Assembly (NCBI GenBank): GCA_025464795.1
Contig: JAODNB010000386.1
Location: forward strand, 1-5,567
Length of the DNA stretch: 5,567 nt
Reading direction: 5' to 3'
Source: Frankiales bacterium
Lineage (GTDB): Bacteria; Actinomycetota; Actinomycetes; Mycobacteriales; SCTD01
Shown here: piece by piece, positions 1 to 5,567 of the stretch
How the letters are laid out: the number at the start of each line of letters is the position of its first letter
Numbering within the stretch: position 1 is the first letter of the stretch
Made by a program: the position numbers and the translations under genes
The notes under the pieces: generated by a model
Database searches by the model: none
The model's input: only the letters and a program-made list of their open reading frames with translations
Told to the model about the DNA's origin: nothing

Positions 1-1835
1 TGACCGGACCGCTCTGCGATGCGGTCACGGGGCAGGACGACAGCGGCTCACGACTGGAAGCCTTGCACCGCGGCAACTTCTTCGTCATCCCGCTCGACGA
101 CCGACGGAAGTGGTACCGCTATCACCACTTGTTCGCCGACGTCCTGCGCGCCTACCTGTCTGAGGAACGACCGGGCGAGGTCCTGGACCTGCACTGCCGG
201 GCCAGCGAGTGGTTCGAGCGCAGCGGCTCGTTGGGCGACGCGCTCCGGCACGCCCTTGCCGGCGAGGACTTCGGGCGCGCCGCGGGCCTGCTGGAGCAGA
301 TAGCACCAGCCCTCAGCCAAGCTCGACAAGAAGCCACTTTGCTCACCTGGTTCCGGGCGCTTCCGGAAGAGGTGTTCGAGAACCGCCCGGTTCTCGACGC
401 CTACTACGCAGGGGTGATGCTGGCTTGCGGCCAGCTCATTGACGTCGACCGCCGCCTCACCGACGCGGAGCGCTGGCTGCAGCCGGATGCGCGCCTGCAG
501 GACCGGATCGTGGTGAACGAGGACGCCTTTCGCACGCTGCCCGGTGCTATCGCGATGTGGCGCGCCGGATCAGCGCTCATGCACGGCGACAACCCGGGCA
601 CCCGGCTGCACGCCGAGCGAGCACTGGACGTGTCCTCCGAGGACGACCATCTCACTCGAGGAGGCGCCGCAGCACTGCTCGGACTCATCGCGTGGGGCGA
701 GGGCGACGTGGCTGCCGCCCTGGCCGGTTACACCGACTGCATCGACCACCTGCGCACGGCGGGGTCCTTCGCCGACGTCGTGGCATGTTCGATCACGCTG
801 GCCGACCTGCACCTCGCCCAAGGTCGGCTTCGTGAAGCGCTGGGCACCTACCAGAGAGGGTTGCAGCTCGCGGCCCCCTCCGATGGACCAGCGCTGCGTG
901 GGGTCGCAGACATGCACGTCGGCATCAGCAGCATCTTCTGCGAACTGAGCGATCTCGACCTCGCCCAGTGGCACCTCACGCGCGCAGAGGAGCTGGGAGA
1001 GAGCCTGGGGCTCCCGCAGTACCCGTACCGGCTGCGAGTCGCGAAGGCTCAGCTCCTCCAGATCGGTGGCGACCTCGATCGCGCCGAAGAGCTCCTCCGC
1101 GAGGCCGAGCTGGTCTACGACAACGACTTCTCCCCCAAGGTGCGTCCTGTCGCCGCGATCAGGGCTCGCGTGCTGGTGCAGCAAGGCAAGGTCGACGAGG
1201 CGCTGCGCTGGGCGTACGACCGACACCTCTCCGACCAGGACGAGGTCAGCTACCTCCGTGAGTTCGAGCACCTCACGCTGGCGAGGCTGCTCCTTGCCCA
1301 AGACCGACCCGAACAGGCGTTGGCCCTGCTCGAACGGCTGCTGATCGCCGCGGACTGCGGCGCCAGGATGGGCAGCGTGCTCGAGATCCTCGTGCTCCAA
1401 GCCCTCTGCCACGAGTCGAGCGGCAGGGGCCGAGAGGCGATGACGTCGCTGACGCGAGCACTGGTCCTCGCCGAACCTGAGGGCTACATCCGCACGTTCA
1501 TCGAACCAGGCGCCCCCCTGCCGGCGTTGCTGCGGGCCGCGGCGAAGCAAGGCATCGCCGCCGCCTACGTGAGTCGCCTTCTCACTCAGTCCCCGTCCGG
1601 CAAACCCGTCGCGAACCTCCCCGGGCTCGATCCCCTCAGCGAGCGGGAGCTTGACGTGCTCCGCCTGCTCGGCACCGATCTCAGCGGACCCGAGATCGCC
1701 CTCGAGCTCGTCGTGTCTCTGCACACCGTGCGCAGTCACACCAAGAGCATCTACACGAAGCTCGGCGTGAACACCCGCCGGGGAGCCGTCCGACAAGCCG
1801 ACGAGCTCCATCTCCTGCCAAGCCGTCGGGCCTGA
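1..1835 (+). CDS. LAL/MalT-type LuxR family transcriptional regulator, 5' partial
   Basis: This is the C-terminal part, about 610 residues, of a large ATP-dependent transcriptional activator. The reading frame is open back to base 3, and its first residues (TGPLCDAVTG) already match the interior of the family. The TTG at 63 is therefore an internal codon and not a start. Seen in order: the winged-helix segment that follows the NTPase in MalT-like proteins (FFVIPLDD, then WYRYHHLFADVL), the typical WFERSGSLGDALRHAL stretch, a long Ala/Leu-rich helical solenoid of TPR type with many A-L-x-x-A pairs, and a C-terminal LuxR helix-turn-helix at residues 542-605 (LSERELDVLRLL, VSLHTVRSHTKSIYTKLGV). 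Full members are about 870-920 residues, so roughly 280-300 residues with the Walker motifs lie upstream of the window. In the family, effector and ATP binding drive oligomerisation and promoter activation. The ligand and target genes cannot be inferred. The next gene begins 226 bases on, so this is probably a separate transcript. Confidence 0.93.
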   Translation, partial: TGPLCDAVTGQDDSGSRLEALHRGNFFVIPLDDRRKWYRYHHLFADVLRAYLSEERPGEVLDLHCRASEWFERSGSLGDALRHALAGEDFGRAAGLLEQIAPALSQARQEATLLTWFRALPEEVFENRPVLDAYYAGVMLACGQLIDVDRRLTDAERWLQPDARLQDRIVVNEDAFRTLPGAIAMWRAGSALMHGDNPGTRLHAERALDVSSEDDHLTRGGAAALLGLIAWGEGDVAAALAGYTDCIDHLRTAGSFADVVACSITLADLHLAQGRLREALGTYQRGLQLAAPSDGPALRGVADMHVGISSIFCELSDLDLAQWHLTRAEELGESLGLPQYPYRLRVAKAQLLQIGGDLDRAEELLREAELVYDNDFSPKVRPVAAIRARVLVQQGKVDEALRWAYDRHLSDQDEVSYLREFEHLTLARLLLAQDRPEQALALLERLLIAADCGARMGSVLEILVLQALCHESSGRGREAMTSLTRALVLAEPEGYIRTFIEPGAPLPALLRAAAKQGIAAAYVSRLLTQSPSGKPVANLPGLDPLSERELDVLRLLGTDLSGPEIALELVVSLHTVRSHTKSIYTKLGVNTRRGAVRQADELHLLPSRRA

Positions 1836-1865
1836 GCGCAACGCCCACGGGCACGTGACGCAGGA

Positions 1866-1894
1866 CCGGGATGAGACCTCCCGGCATGTCCGGG
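1866..1894 (+). terminator. Overlapping inverted repeats after the LAL gene, possible weak terminator
   Basis: Three short arms can pair in two mutually exclusive ways. CCGGG at 1866-1870 pairs with CCCGG at 1880-1884 (one further A-T pair, 7-base loop). The same CCCGG also pairs with CCGGG at 1890-1894 across CATGT. The element starts 31 bases after the LAL stop codon. There is no T tract, and the stems are only 5-6 base pairs, so a terminator role is plausible for a high-GC actinobacterium but weakly supported. A protein-binding palindrome (CCCGG-N5-CCGGG) is the alternative. Nothing else convincing is seen in the gap from 1836 to 2061. Confidence 0.3.
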
Positions 1895-2061
1895 ACACGG
1901 TTCGTGAAGTCATCCAGCTGGGGCTAGGACTCGCAGGTGGTACCGAGGCTTCTCTCTCGCGCAGCGGTTCGGCAACGAAAGGGACTGCTGCCGGGCGCAG
2001 GAGAACGGATCTCCTCCCTGGGGTGGAGGTGCTGAGCGTGCGGCGGCTCTAGGGTCGGAAC

Positions 2062-2268
2062 GTGAGAGCTTCATCGCGTCCTGGCTGGTCCAGCCGGCAT
2101 GCGCTCGCTGACGGCCTGATCTCAGCGGTGAGTGGCATCTTGACTGTTGGGCTCGTTCTTGCAACGCCTGGGCTCGCGAGTCATCACCTGGCGGCAGCAA
2201 TCACGGGCGGTGTGGTCGTGGGCGGCCTGGCGCCGCTGCTTCGGCGGCGCTCCCCCTCACGGCGCTGA
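2062..2268 (+). CDS. N-terminal membrane portion of frameshifted sensor histidine kinase HK1
   Basis: This 68-codon frame starts at GTG 2062, the first possible start after an in-frame TAG at 2050-2052. A modest ribosome site, AGGG at 2051-2054, lies 7 bases upstream. It encodes two hydrophobic segments (about residues 15-36 and 42-61) followed by a cytoplasmic-looking RRR, exactly as expected for the first two transmembrane helices of an actinobacterial HisKA_3 kinase. It then meets TGA at 2266. The missing continuation (LTALSLGLAALLL and onward) is in the -1 frame from about 2256. One more C in the run at 2252-2256 would read RRR-SP-LTALSLGL without a break. I therefore read it as the true start of HK1 and not as a separate small protein. 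An independent two-helix membrane peptide is possible but less likely. Confidence 0.6.
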   Translation: MRASSRPGWSSRHALADGLISAVSGILTVGLVLATPGLASHHLAAAITGGVVVGGLAPLLRRRSPSRR

Positions 2269-2276
2269 GTCTGGGC

Positions 2277-3215
2277 TTGGCCGCCTTGCTGCTGTGCGAC
2301 GTACTCGGTGTGGACTTGTACGACGGTGCGCCGACGCTGCCAGCGCTGCTGCTGCTCACGTTCTCGGCTGGCTTCCATGCGCGCACCCGCCGTCGAGCGA
2401 TGGTCGGCTTCTGCCTTGGGTCGCTCGGTTTGGTGGCGAACGCGCCTTGGCTGCACGGTTACAGCCTGGGTGGTGAGGTGGCGTTCGATGCGATCGTCGT
2501 GACGGGGTTGCCGCTGCTGGGCGGTCGGGTCCTGCGCCGGCGTGCGGAGCTGGTCGCCACCCTGGAGGTGAGGCGTGCGGAGCTGGAGCTGGAGCGGGAG
2601 AGTCGCGTGGTGGATGCCGCAGCGGCGGAGCGGCTGCGGATGGCGCGCGACCTGCACGACGTGATCGTTGGGGACGTGAGCGCGATGGTCGGCAAGGCCG
2701 CGGCCGCCCGGGGCGTCGTGACGGAGCGGCCGGAGGTGGCCGTCGTGATGATCGGCGAGTTGGAGGCAGGAGGCCGGGTTGTCCTGAACGAGCTTCGCAG
2801 GGTGCTGGGGGTTCTGCGGACACCTGGGACCCCGGGTGCCTCGGTCGCACCGGCGCCGTCGTTCGCCGAGTTGGCGCCCTTGCTGGCAAGGCAGCCTCAT
2901 GGCCTCGTTGTGACCTTAGATCTTCAGGACTCTGCTGGGCTGGTTCCGCCAGATCTGCAACTCGTGGGGTACCGCCTCGCGGAGCACTTGCTCGAGTTGT
3001 GCCCACCGTGCCGGGGCACGATGGGCGTGGCGGTGGCAGCCGGCTCGGTCTGCCTTGAGCTGCGCGTGGATGCTCCGTCCGAGGCCTGGCCGAGCCTTGG
3101 CACCGTGCATCGTCGGGTTGGCATGCACGGCGGTCGCCTTGACGTGGAGGGCGGGCAGGGGGGTTCCCGGTTGCGTGTCACGCTGCCACTCCACGTGCCG
3201 GCGGACCTGCCGTGA
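2277..3215 (+). CDS. Degenerate sensor histidine kinase HK1 (HisKA_3 family), main part
   Basis: This frame encodes the bulk of a membrane sensor kinase. Numbered from TTG 2277, it has hydrophobic segments at about 1-11, 20-33, 42-58 and 69-84, a charged probable coiled-coil linker at 86-118, and a HisKA_3 dimerisation domain with MARDLHDV (phospho-accepting His127). The C-terminal ATPase-like domain (about 225-307) is eroded. At the N-box position it reads YRLAEHLLELCPP, where HK2 has FRIVQEALTNAVRHA. DDG is reduced to VDA, and the GxGxxG lid region is shortened to LGTVHRRVGMHGG. ATP binding is therefore doubtful. TTG 2277 is only the first permitted start codon in this frame: it has no convincing ribosome site, and the frame is open back to 2112. 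The protein probably really begins at GTG 2062 and crosses a frameshift. It overlaps HK2 by four bases. It could be a pseudogene, a sequencing error in a live gene, or a pseudokinase regulator. Confidence 0.8.
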   Translation: MAALLLCDVLGVDLYDGAPTLPALLLLTFSAGFHARTRRRAMVGFCLGSLGLVANAPWLHGYSLGGEVAFDAIVVTGLPLLGGRVLRRRAELVATLEVRRAELELERESRVVDAAAAERLRMARDLHDVIVGDVSAMVGKAAAARGVVTERPEVAVVMIGELEAGGRVVLNELRRVLGVLRTPGTPGASVAPAPSFAELAPLLARQPHGLVVTLDLQDSAGLVPPDLQLVGYRLAEHLLELCPPCRGTMGVAVAAGSVCLELRVDAPSEAWPSLGTVHRRVGMHGGRLDVEGGQGGSRLRVTLPLHVPADLP

Positions 3216-4378
3216 CGGCCCGCCTGGCGGATCTGGGTCGGCTGGTCAGCTCCCGGTGGCCGGTCGTGTACGCGGCAGCCATCGCCGTCGCAATCTTGGT
3301 CTTTCCGCTTTCGGCGCGCGAAACTGGTGTGGCGTGGCTAGGGGCCATGCTGGCCCTGGCTGCGCTGCTGGTCCGGCAGGTCGACCATCCAGTGGAAGGC
3401 AGCGCGGTCACCGTGGCGATCGTGGCGGTTGCCACGCTGGCGGCACGGGGCCGCACCGGTGACGTGTGGCCGACGTTCACGGTCGGTCTCGGGCCGGCGC
3501 TCTGCGTCGGCCGTCTCTGCCCTCGACCTCAGGCTCTGACCGGGCTGGGGGTGCTGTGTCTCGGGCTGCCAGCGACGCAGCTGCTGGCGGTGCACCCCGA
3601 CGCCGGCGTGCTGTCGGGGCTCCTGCTGTACGTGCTGCCGCCATGGCTGCTCGGCCGTGCGGTCCGGTCACGCGCTCTGCTGGTCGCCGAGCTGCGGAGG
3701 GTGAATGAGGAGCTCGTCGAGCAACGGCGCGCTGGGGAAGCGGCCGCCGTGGTACGGGAGCGCGCTCAGGTCGCCCGAGAGCTGCACGACGTGGTTGCGC
3801 ACGCGGTGAGTCTGATGGTGCTGCAGGCTGCCGGTGCGCGCCTCTCGGTCTTTCGGGCGCCGGAGGCCAGCATCGGTGCTCTCCAGGTGGTGGAGCAGGC
3901 GGGGGCAGAAGCGGTGCGGGAAATGGAGCGGCTGTTCGCGGTCCTGAACGGGGACGCAGCTTCTCCTGGTGTTGGGCTAGCGGGGCTGGACGTCCTCGTC
4001 CACAAGGCCCGCGGCGCCGGGTTGGCCGTCGAGGTCGTCACGCAGGGGCCGCTGGAGGGACTACGACCGGCGGTGGATCTCGCCGTCTTCCGCATCGTCC
4101 AGGAGGCGCTGACGAACGCCGTCCGCCATGCGGCGCCGACGACAGCTCGGCTCAGCCTCCACCTGCGTGCCGGTGTCCTGGAGGTTGTGCTGGAAGACGA
4201 TGGCCCGCCTCCATCGCCTCCACGTCAGCGCGGGACGGGCAACGGCCTGCTCGGCATCCAGGAGCGCGTCGACCTGCTGGGCGGCACGCTCACGGCCGGC
4301 GTGCGCAAGGGCGGCGGCTTCGGCCTGCATGTCCAGCTACCCGTCGCCCTCGCGCAGCCGACGGGCGGGCACTCATGA
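3212..4378 (+). CDS. Sensor histidine kinase HK2, NarL-system type (HisKA_3 + HATPase_c)
   Basis: This is a 388-residue membrane sensor kinase that should autophosphorylate on histidine and pass phosphate to the adjacent response regulator. About six hydrophobic segments lie at 17-33, 41-54, 64-78, 88-102, 109-127 and 132-147. They are followed by a charged linker helix (about 150-180) and a HisKA_3 domain with VARELHDVVAHAVSLMV, where His192 is the phosphoacceptor and HDxxxH includes the second residue tied to phosphatase activity in this family. The HATPase_c domain is complete: N-box with Asn302 (FRIVQEALTNAVRHA), EDDG at 328-331, and GTGNGLLGIQERVDLLGG at 341-358. The GTG start overlaps the HK1 stop as GTGA, implying translational coupling, and the end overlaps the regulator as ATGA. 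There is no recognisable extracellular sensor domain. The signal is probably sensed in or near the membrane and is unknown. Confidence 0.93.
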   Translation: MTARLADLGRLVSSRWPVVYAAAIAVAILVFPLSARETGVAWLGAMLALAALLVRQVDHPVEGSAVTVAIVAVATLAARGRTGDVWPTFTVGLGPALCVGRLCPRPQALTGLGVLCLGLPATQLLAVHPDAGVLSGLLLYVLPPWLLGRAVRSRALLVAELRRVNEELVEQRRAGEAAAVVRERAQVARELHDVVAHAVSLMVLQAAGARLSVFRAPEASIGALQVVEQAGAEAVREMERLFAVLNGDAASPGVGLAGLDVLVHKARGAGLAVEVVTQGPLEGLRPAVDLAVFRIVQEALTNAVRHAAPTTARLSLHLRAGVLEVVLEDDGPPPSPPRQRGTGNGLLGIQERVDLLGGTLTAGVRKGGGFGLHVQLPVALAQPTGGHS

Positions 4379-5058
4379 GCAGCCTGCGGATCGTCGTCGT
4401 CGACGACCAAGCTCTCGTTCGCGCGGGCTTCCGGCTGGTTCTGGAAGCGCAGGAAGGCCTGCAGGTTGTCGGGGAGGCTGCTGATGGGGACGCCGCCGTC
4501 GAAGCCGTCCAGGTCCTGCGTCCGGACGTCGTCCTCATGGACATCCGGATGCCAGGGTCGGACGGGATCAGCGCGACCCGGATCATCACCGCGCTGCCGG
4601 ACCCTCCGAAGGTGCTGATCCTGACGACGTTCAACGTCAACAGCTACGTGTACGAGGCGCTGCGGGCGGGCGCGAGTGGCTTCCTGCTCAAGGACGCACC
4701 ACCGGAAGAGCTGGTGGCCGCCATCGCCGTCGTCGCCCGCGGTGACGCGCTGCTGGGGGCGTCCATCACGCGGCAGGTCATCGAGCAGTTCGTCACTGGC
4801 CAAAGCGCCGTTCCCTACGCAGCACCGGCGCCTGTTCTGGCTGCCCTGAGTGCCCTCACGGAAAGGGAGCGAACGGTGCTGACGCTGGTCGCTGAAGGCT
4901 TGAGCAACGTCGAGATCGCCGATCGGTTGTACGTCGCTCCTTCGACGGTCAAGACGCACGTCAGCCAGGTCCTTGCCAAGCTCGGCCTACGCGACCGGGT
5001 GCAGGCGGTCGTGCTCGCGTACGAGTCTGGCCTGGTCCGCGCCGAACGTGGCCGCTGA
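4375..5058 (+). CDS. NarL/FixJ-family response regulator
   Basis: This is a 227-residue cytoplasmic DNA-binding response regulator, the usual length for the family. The receiver domain spans about 4-120, with acidic pocket Asp10/Asp11, phospho-accepting Asp56 (VVLMDIRMPGSDG), Thr84 (LILTTF) and Lys106 (GFLLKDAPPEEL). A linker of about 30 residues follows. The C-terminal LuxR/GerE helix-turn-helix spans about 158-220 (LTERERTVLTLVAEGLSNVEIADRLYVAPSTVKTHV, which is given here in shortened form as LTERERTVL and STVKTHV at its two ends). The ATG overlaps the HK2 stop by four bases, so the two are very probably cognate partners. After Thr84 it reads FNVNSYVYEAL, where many actinobacterial relatives have FDLDEYVYEAL (from memory). 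All phosphorylation residues are intact. Target promoters cannot be identified here. Confidence 0.95.
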   Translation: MSSLRIVVVDDQALVRAGFRLVLEAQEGLQVVGEAADGDAAVEAVQVLRPDVVLMDIRMPGSDGISATRIITALPDPPKVLILTTFNVNSYVYEALRAGASGFLLKDAPPEELVAAIAVVARGDALLGASITRQVIEQFVTGQSAVPYAAPAPVLAALSALTERERTVLTLVAEGLSNVEIADRLYVAPSTVKTHVSQVLAKLGLRDRVQAVVLAYESGLVRAERGR

Positions 5059-5116
5059 CCCCGAGTCGCAGGTATCGGGACACCGGCCGTCTGACGTGCC
5101 ATGGCTGCCGAGCCCT

Positions 5117-5138
5117 GGCTCCTCCTCATGGGGGAGCC
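5117..5138 (+). terminator. Strong hairpin after the response regulator, probable operon terminator
   Basis: GGCTCCTCC at 5117-5125 pairs with GGGGGAGCC at 5130-5138: nine pairs including one G-T wobble, closed by a four-base TCAT loop. It lies 58 bases past the regulator's stop codon and 85 bases before the next start codon. No T tract follows, which is common for actinobacterial terminators. It could instead act as an attenuator or leader structure for the downstream exported protein, because no clear promoter is seen between the hairpin and that gene. Confidence 0.5.
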
Positions 5139-5211
5139 GCAGATCCATCGCAAGACCGATGTGACAACGGTGTGCTGGCAGCAGGCTGGGCGTGTTCCCA
5201 CTCCCGACCTC

Positions 5212-5216
5212 AAGGA
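5212..5216 (+). promoter_or_regulatory. Ribosome binding site deciding the start of the exported protein gene
   Basis: AAGGA lies 7 bases before ATG 5224. The reading frame is open upstream, with in-frame ATG at 5101 and 5128 and GTG at 5161. This ribosome site, with the signal peptide beginning exactly at 5224, makes 5224 the start of choice. Confidence 0.65.
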
Positions 5217-5223
5217 CCTCGCC

Positions 5224-5567
5224 ATGAACATCAAGGCACTCACGTCGGCGCGACGCGCCGGCCCTACTGCGGCCTGCACCGTGCTCGCCGCTGCCCTGTC
5301 GCTGCTGAGCTCGGGACCGGCCGCGGCCGCCTCCGGTACGGACAGCTTCACCCAGCACCAGCACGGCTCGTGGGTGGAGACCGACGACGAAGACTTCTGC
5401 ACAGGCGAGCTCATCCCGGAGGTGGACGTCACCGGCAACTCCGTCTTCCACATCCGCAACGCCGCGAGCGGCGCCGTGTCGTACACGATGGCGGAGGAGG
5501 GCAGCCTCAGCTTCCTCGAGGACGGCCTCACCTACAGCGGACGGCTGGTGTTCTCCGGCAGCTACGT
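5224..5567 (+). CDS. Exported hypothetical protein with Sec signal peptide, 3' partial
   Basis: The first 114 codons of a gene run off the window end. The N-terminus is a textbook Sec signal peptide: a short charged region (MNIKALTSARR), a hydrophobic core (ACTVLAAALSLLSS) and a small-residue cleavage region (GPAAAAS), with cleavage likely near residue 36. There is no lipobox cysteine at the cleavage site. The mature part begins with polar residues (TQHQHGSW, ETDDEDFC), then alternates hydrophobic and polar residues in a beta-rich pattern (VFHIRNAASGAVSYTMAEEG, LTYSGRLVF). This resembles small secreted actinobacterial proteins of unknown function that share a Trp and a Phe-Cys near the mature N-terminus; I make that comparison from memory, and I assign no activity. 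It follows the signalling operon on the same strand, 165 bases after the regulator stop, so co-regulation is possible but unproven. Confidence 0.78.
   Translation, partial: MNIKALTSARRAGPTAACTVLAAALSLLSSGPAAAASGTDSFTQHQHGSWVETDDEDFCTGELIPEVDVTGNSVFHIRNAASGAVSYTMAEEGSLSFLEDGLTYSGRLVFSGSY

Noticed and set aside
570..1913. A 447-codon open frame on the minus strand, antisense to the LAL gene
   Set aside because: It mirrors the codon structure of the LAL gene. Its product is low-complexity in R/E/Q/V with no recognisable domain, and the plus-strand protein is unambiguous. It is a high-GC shadow frame.
1968..1979. TTCG-GCAA-CGAA mini-hairpin with a GNRA-type loop
   Set aside because: A four-base stem is too short to mean anything on its own, and nothing around it resembles a known RNA element.
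1855..2052. A 65-codon plus-strand frame in the gap before HK1 (begins MTQDRDETSRHVRD)
   Set aside because: There is no convincing ribosome site. Third-position G/C bias fades after about 25 codons, and the product matches no family I know. The first part could be a remnant, but the evidence is too thin to call a gene.
2918..2956. Two AGATCT hexamers 33 bases apart inside HK1
   Set aside because: The flanking bases differ and the hexamer is palindromic. Two copies in coding sequence are most likely chance.
4225..4959. Minus-strand frame of 244 codons across HK2 and the response regulator
   Set aside because: It overlaps two clear domain-bearing genes and its translation has no family resemblance. 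Shadow frame. The minus-strand frames at 2184-2900, 2356-3006 and 4815-5531 were rejected for the same reason.
5101..5223. A 41-residue upstream extension of the exported protein from ATG 5101 (or 5128, or GTG 5161)
   Set aside because: The frame is open, but it would bury the signal peptide inside the protein and run through the terminator-like hairpin. ATG 5224 has a good ribosome site and starts the signal peptide exactly.
1..5567. Mobile elements, CRISPR arrays, tRNA or rRNA genes
   Set aside because: I found no transposase, no terminal repeats, no spaced direct repeats and no cloverleaf or rRNA-like stretch on either strand.

Overview
The window is about 70% G+C by eye. Its genes use strong G/C third positions, often start with GTG, and belong to families that are abundant in Actinobacteria: a large MalT/LAL-type LuxR regulator, and HisKA_3 histidine kinases paired with a NarL/FixJ response regulator. 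I infer a high-GC Gram-positive actinobacterium. Genus and family cannot be resolved from this sequence. All supported genes are on the + strand.

Layout. (1) Bases 1-1835 are the C-terminal two thirds of a large LAL/MalT-like LuxR regulator, cut by the window start, so its N-terminal ATPase lies outside. (2) Bases 1836-2061 are a 226-base non-coding gap holding overlapping inverted repeats, a possible weak terminator, and the upstream region of the next operon. (3) Bases 2062-5058 are a compact three-gene signalling operon: a first sensor kinase (HK1), a second complete sensor kinase (HK2, 3212-4378) and a NarL-type response regulator (4375-5058). Four-base stop/start overlaps (GTGA, then ATGA) join them. 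(4) Bases 5059-5223 are a gap with a strong hairpin, probably the operon terminator. (5) From 5224 to the window end is the start of a gene for a small exported protein with a clear Sec signal peptide, cut by the window end.

The main point of interest is HK1. Its N-terminal membrane segments (2062-2268) and the rest of the protein (2277-3215) lie in different frames. One missing base in a run of five C at 2252-2256 would account for this; restoring it gives one protein of about 384 residues, close to HK2's 388. HK1 also keeps the phospho-accepting histidine but has lost the recognisable ATP-binding motifs and the second residue linked to phosphatase activity. HK2 has all of them.

Likely joint function (inference). 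HK2 autophosphorylates and passes phosphate to the response regulator, which binds DNA through its LuxR-type helix-turn-helix. HK1 is either a decaying paralogue or a membrane pseudokinase that modulates HK2, for example as a heterodimer partner. The signal and target genes cannot be read from the sequence. The exported protein just downstream is a candidate target only by position.
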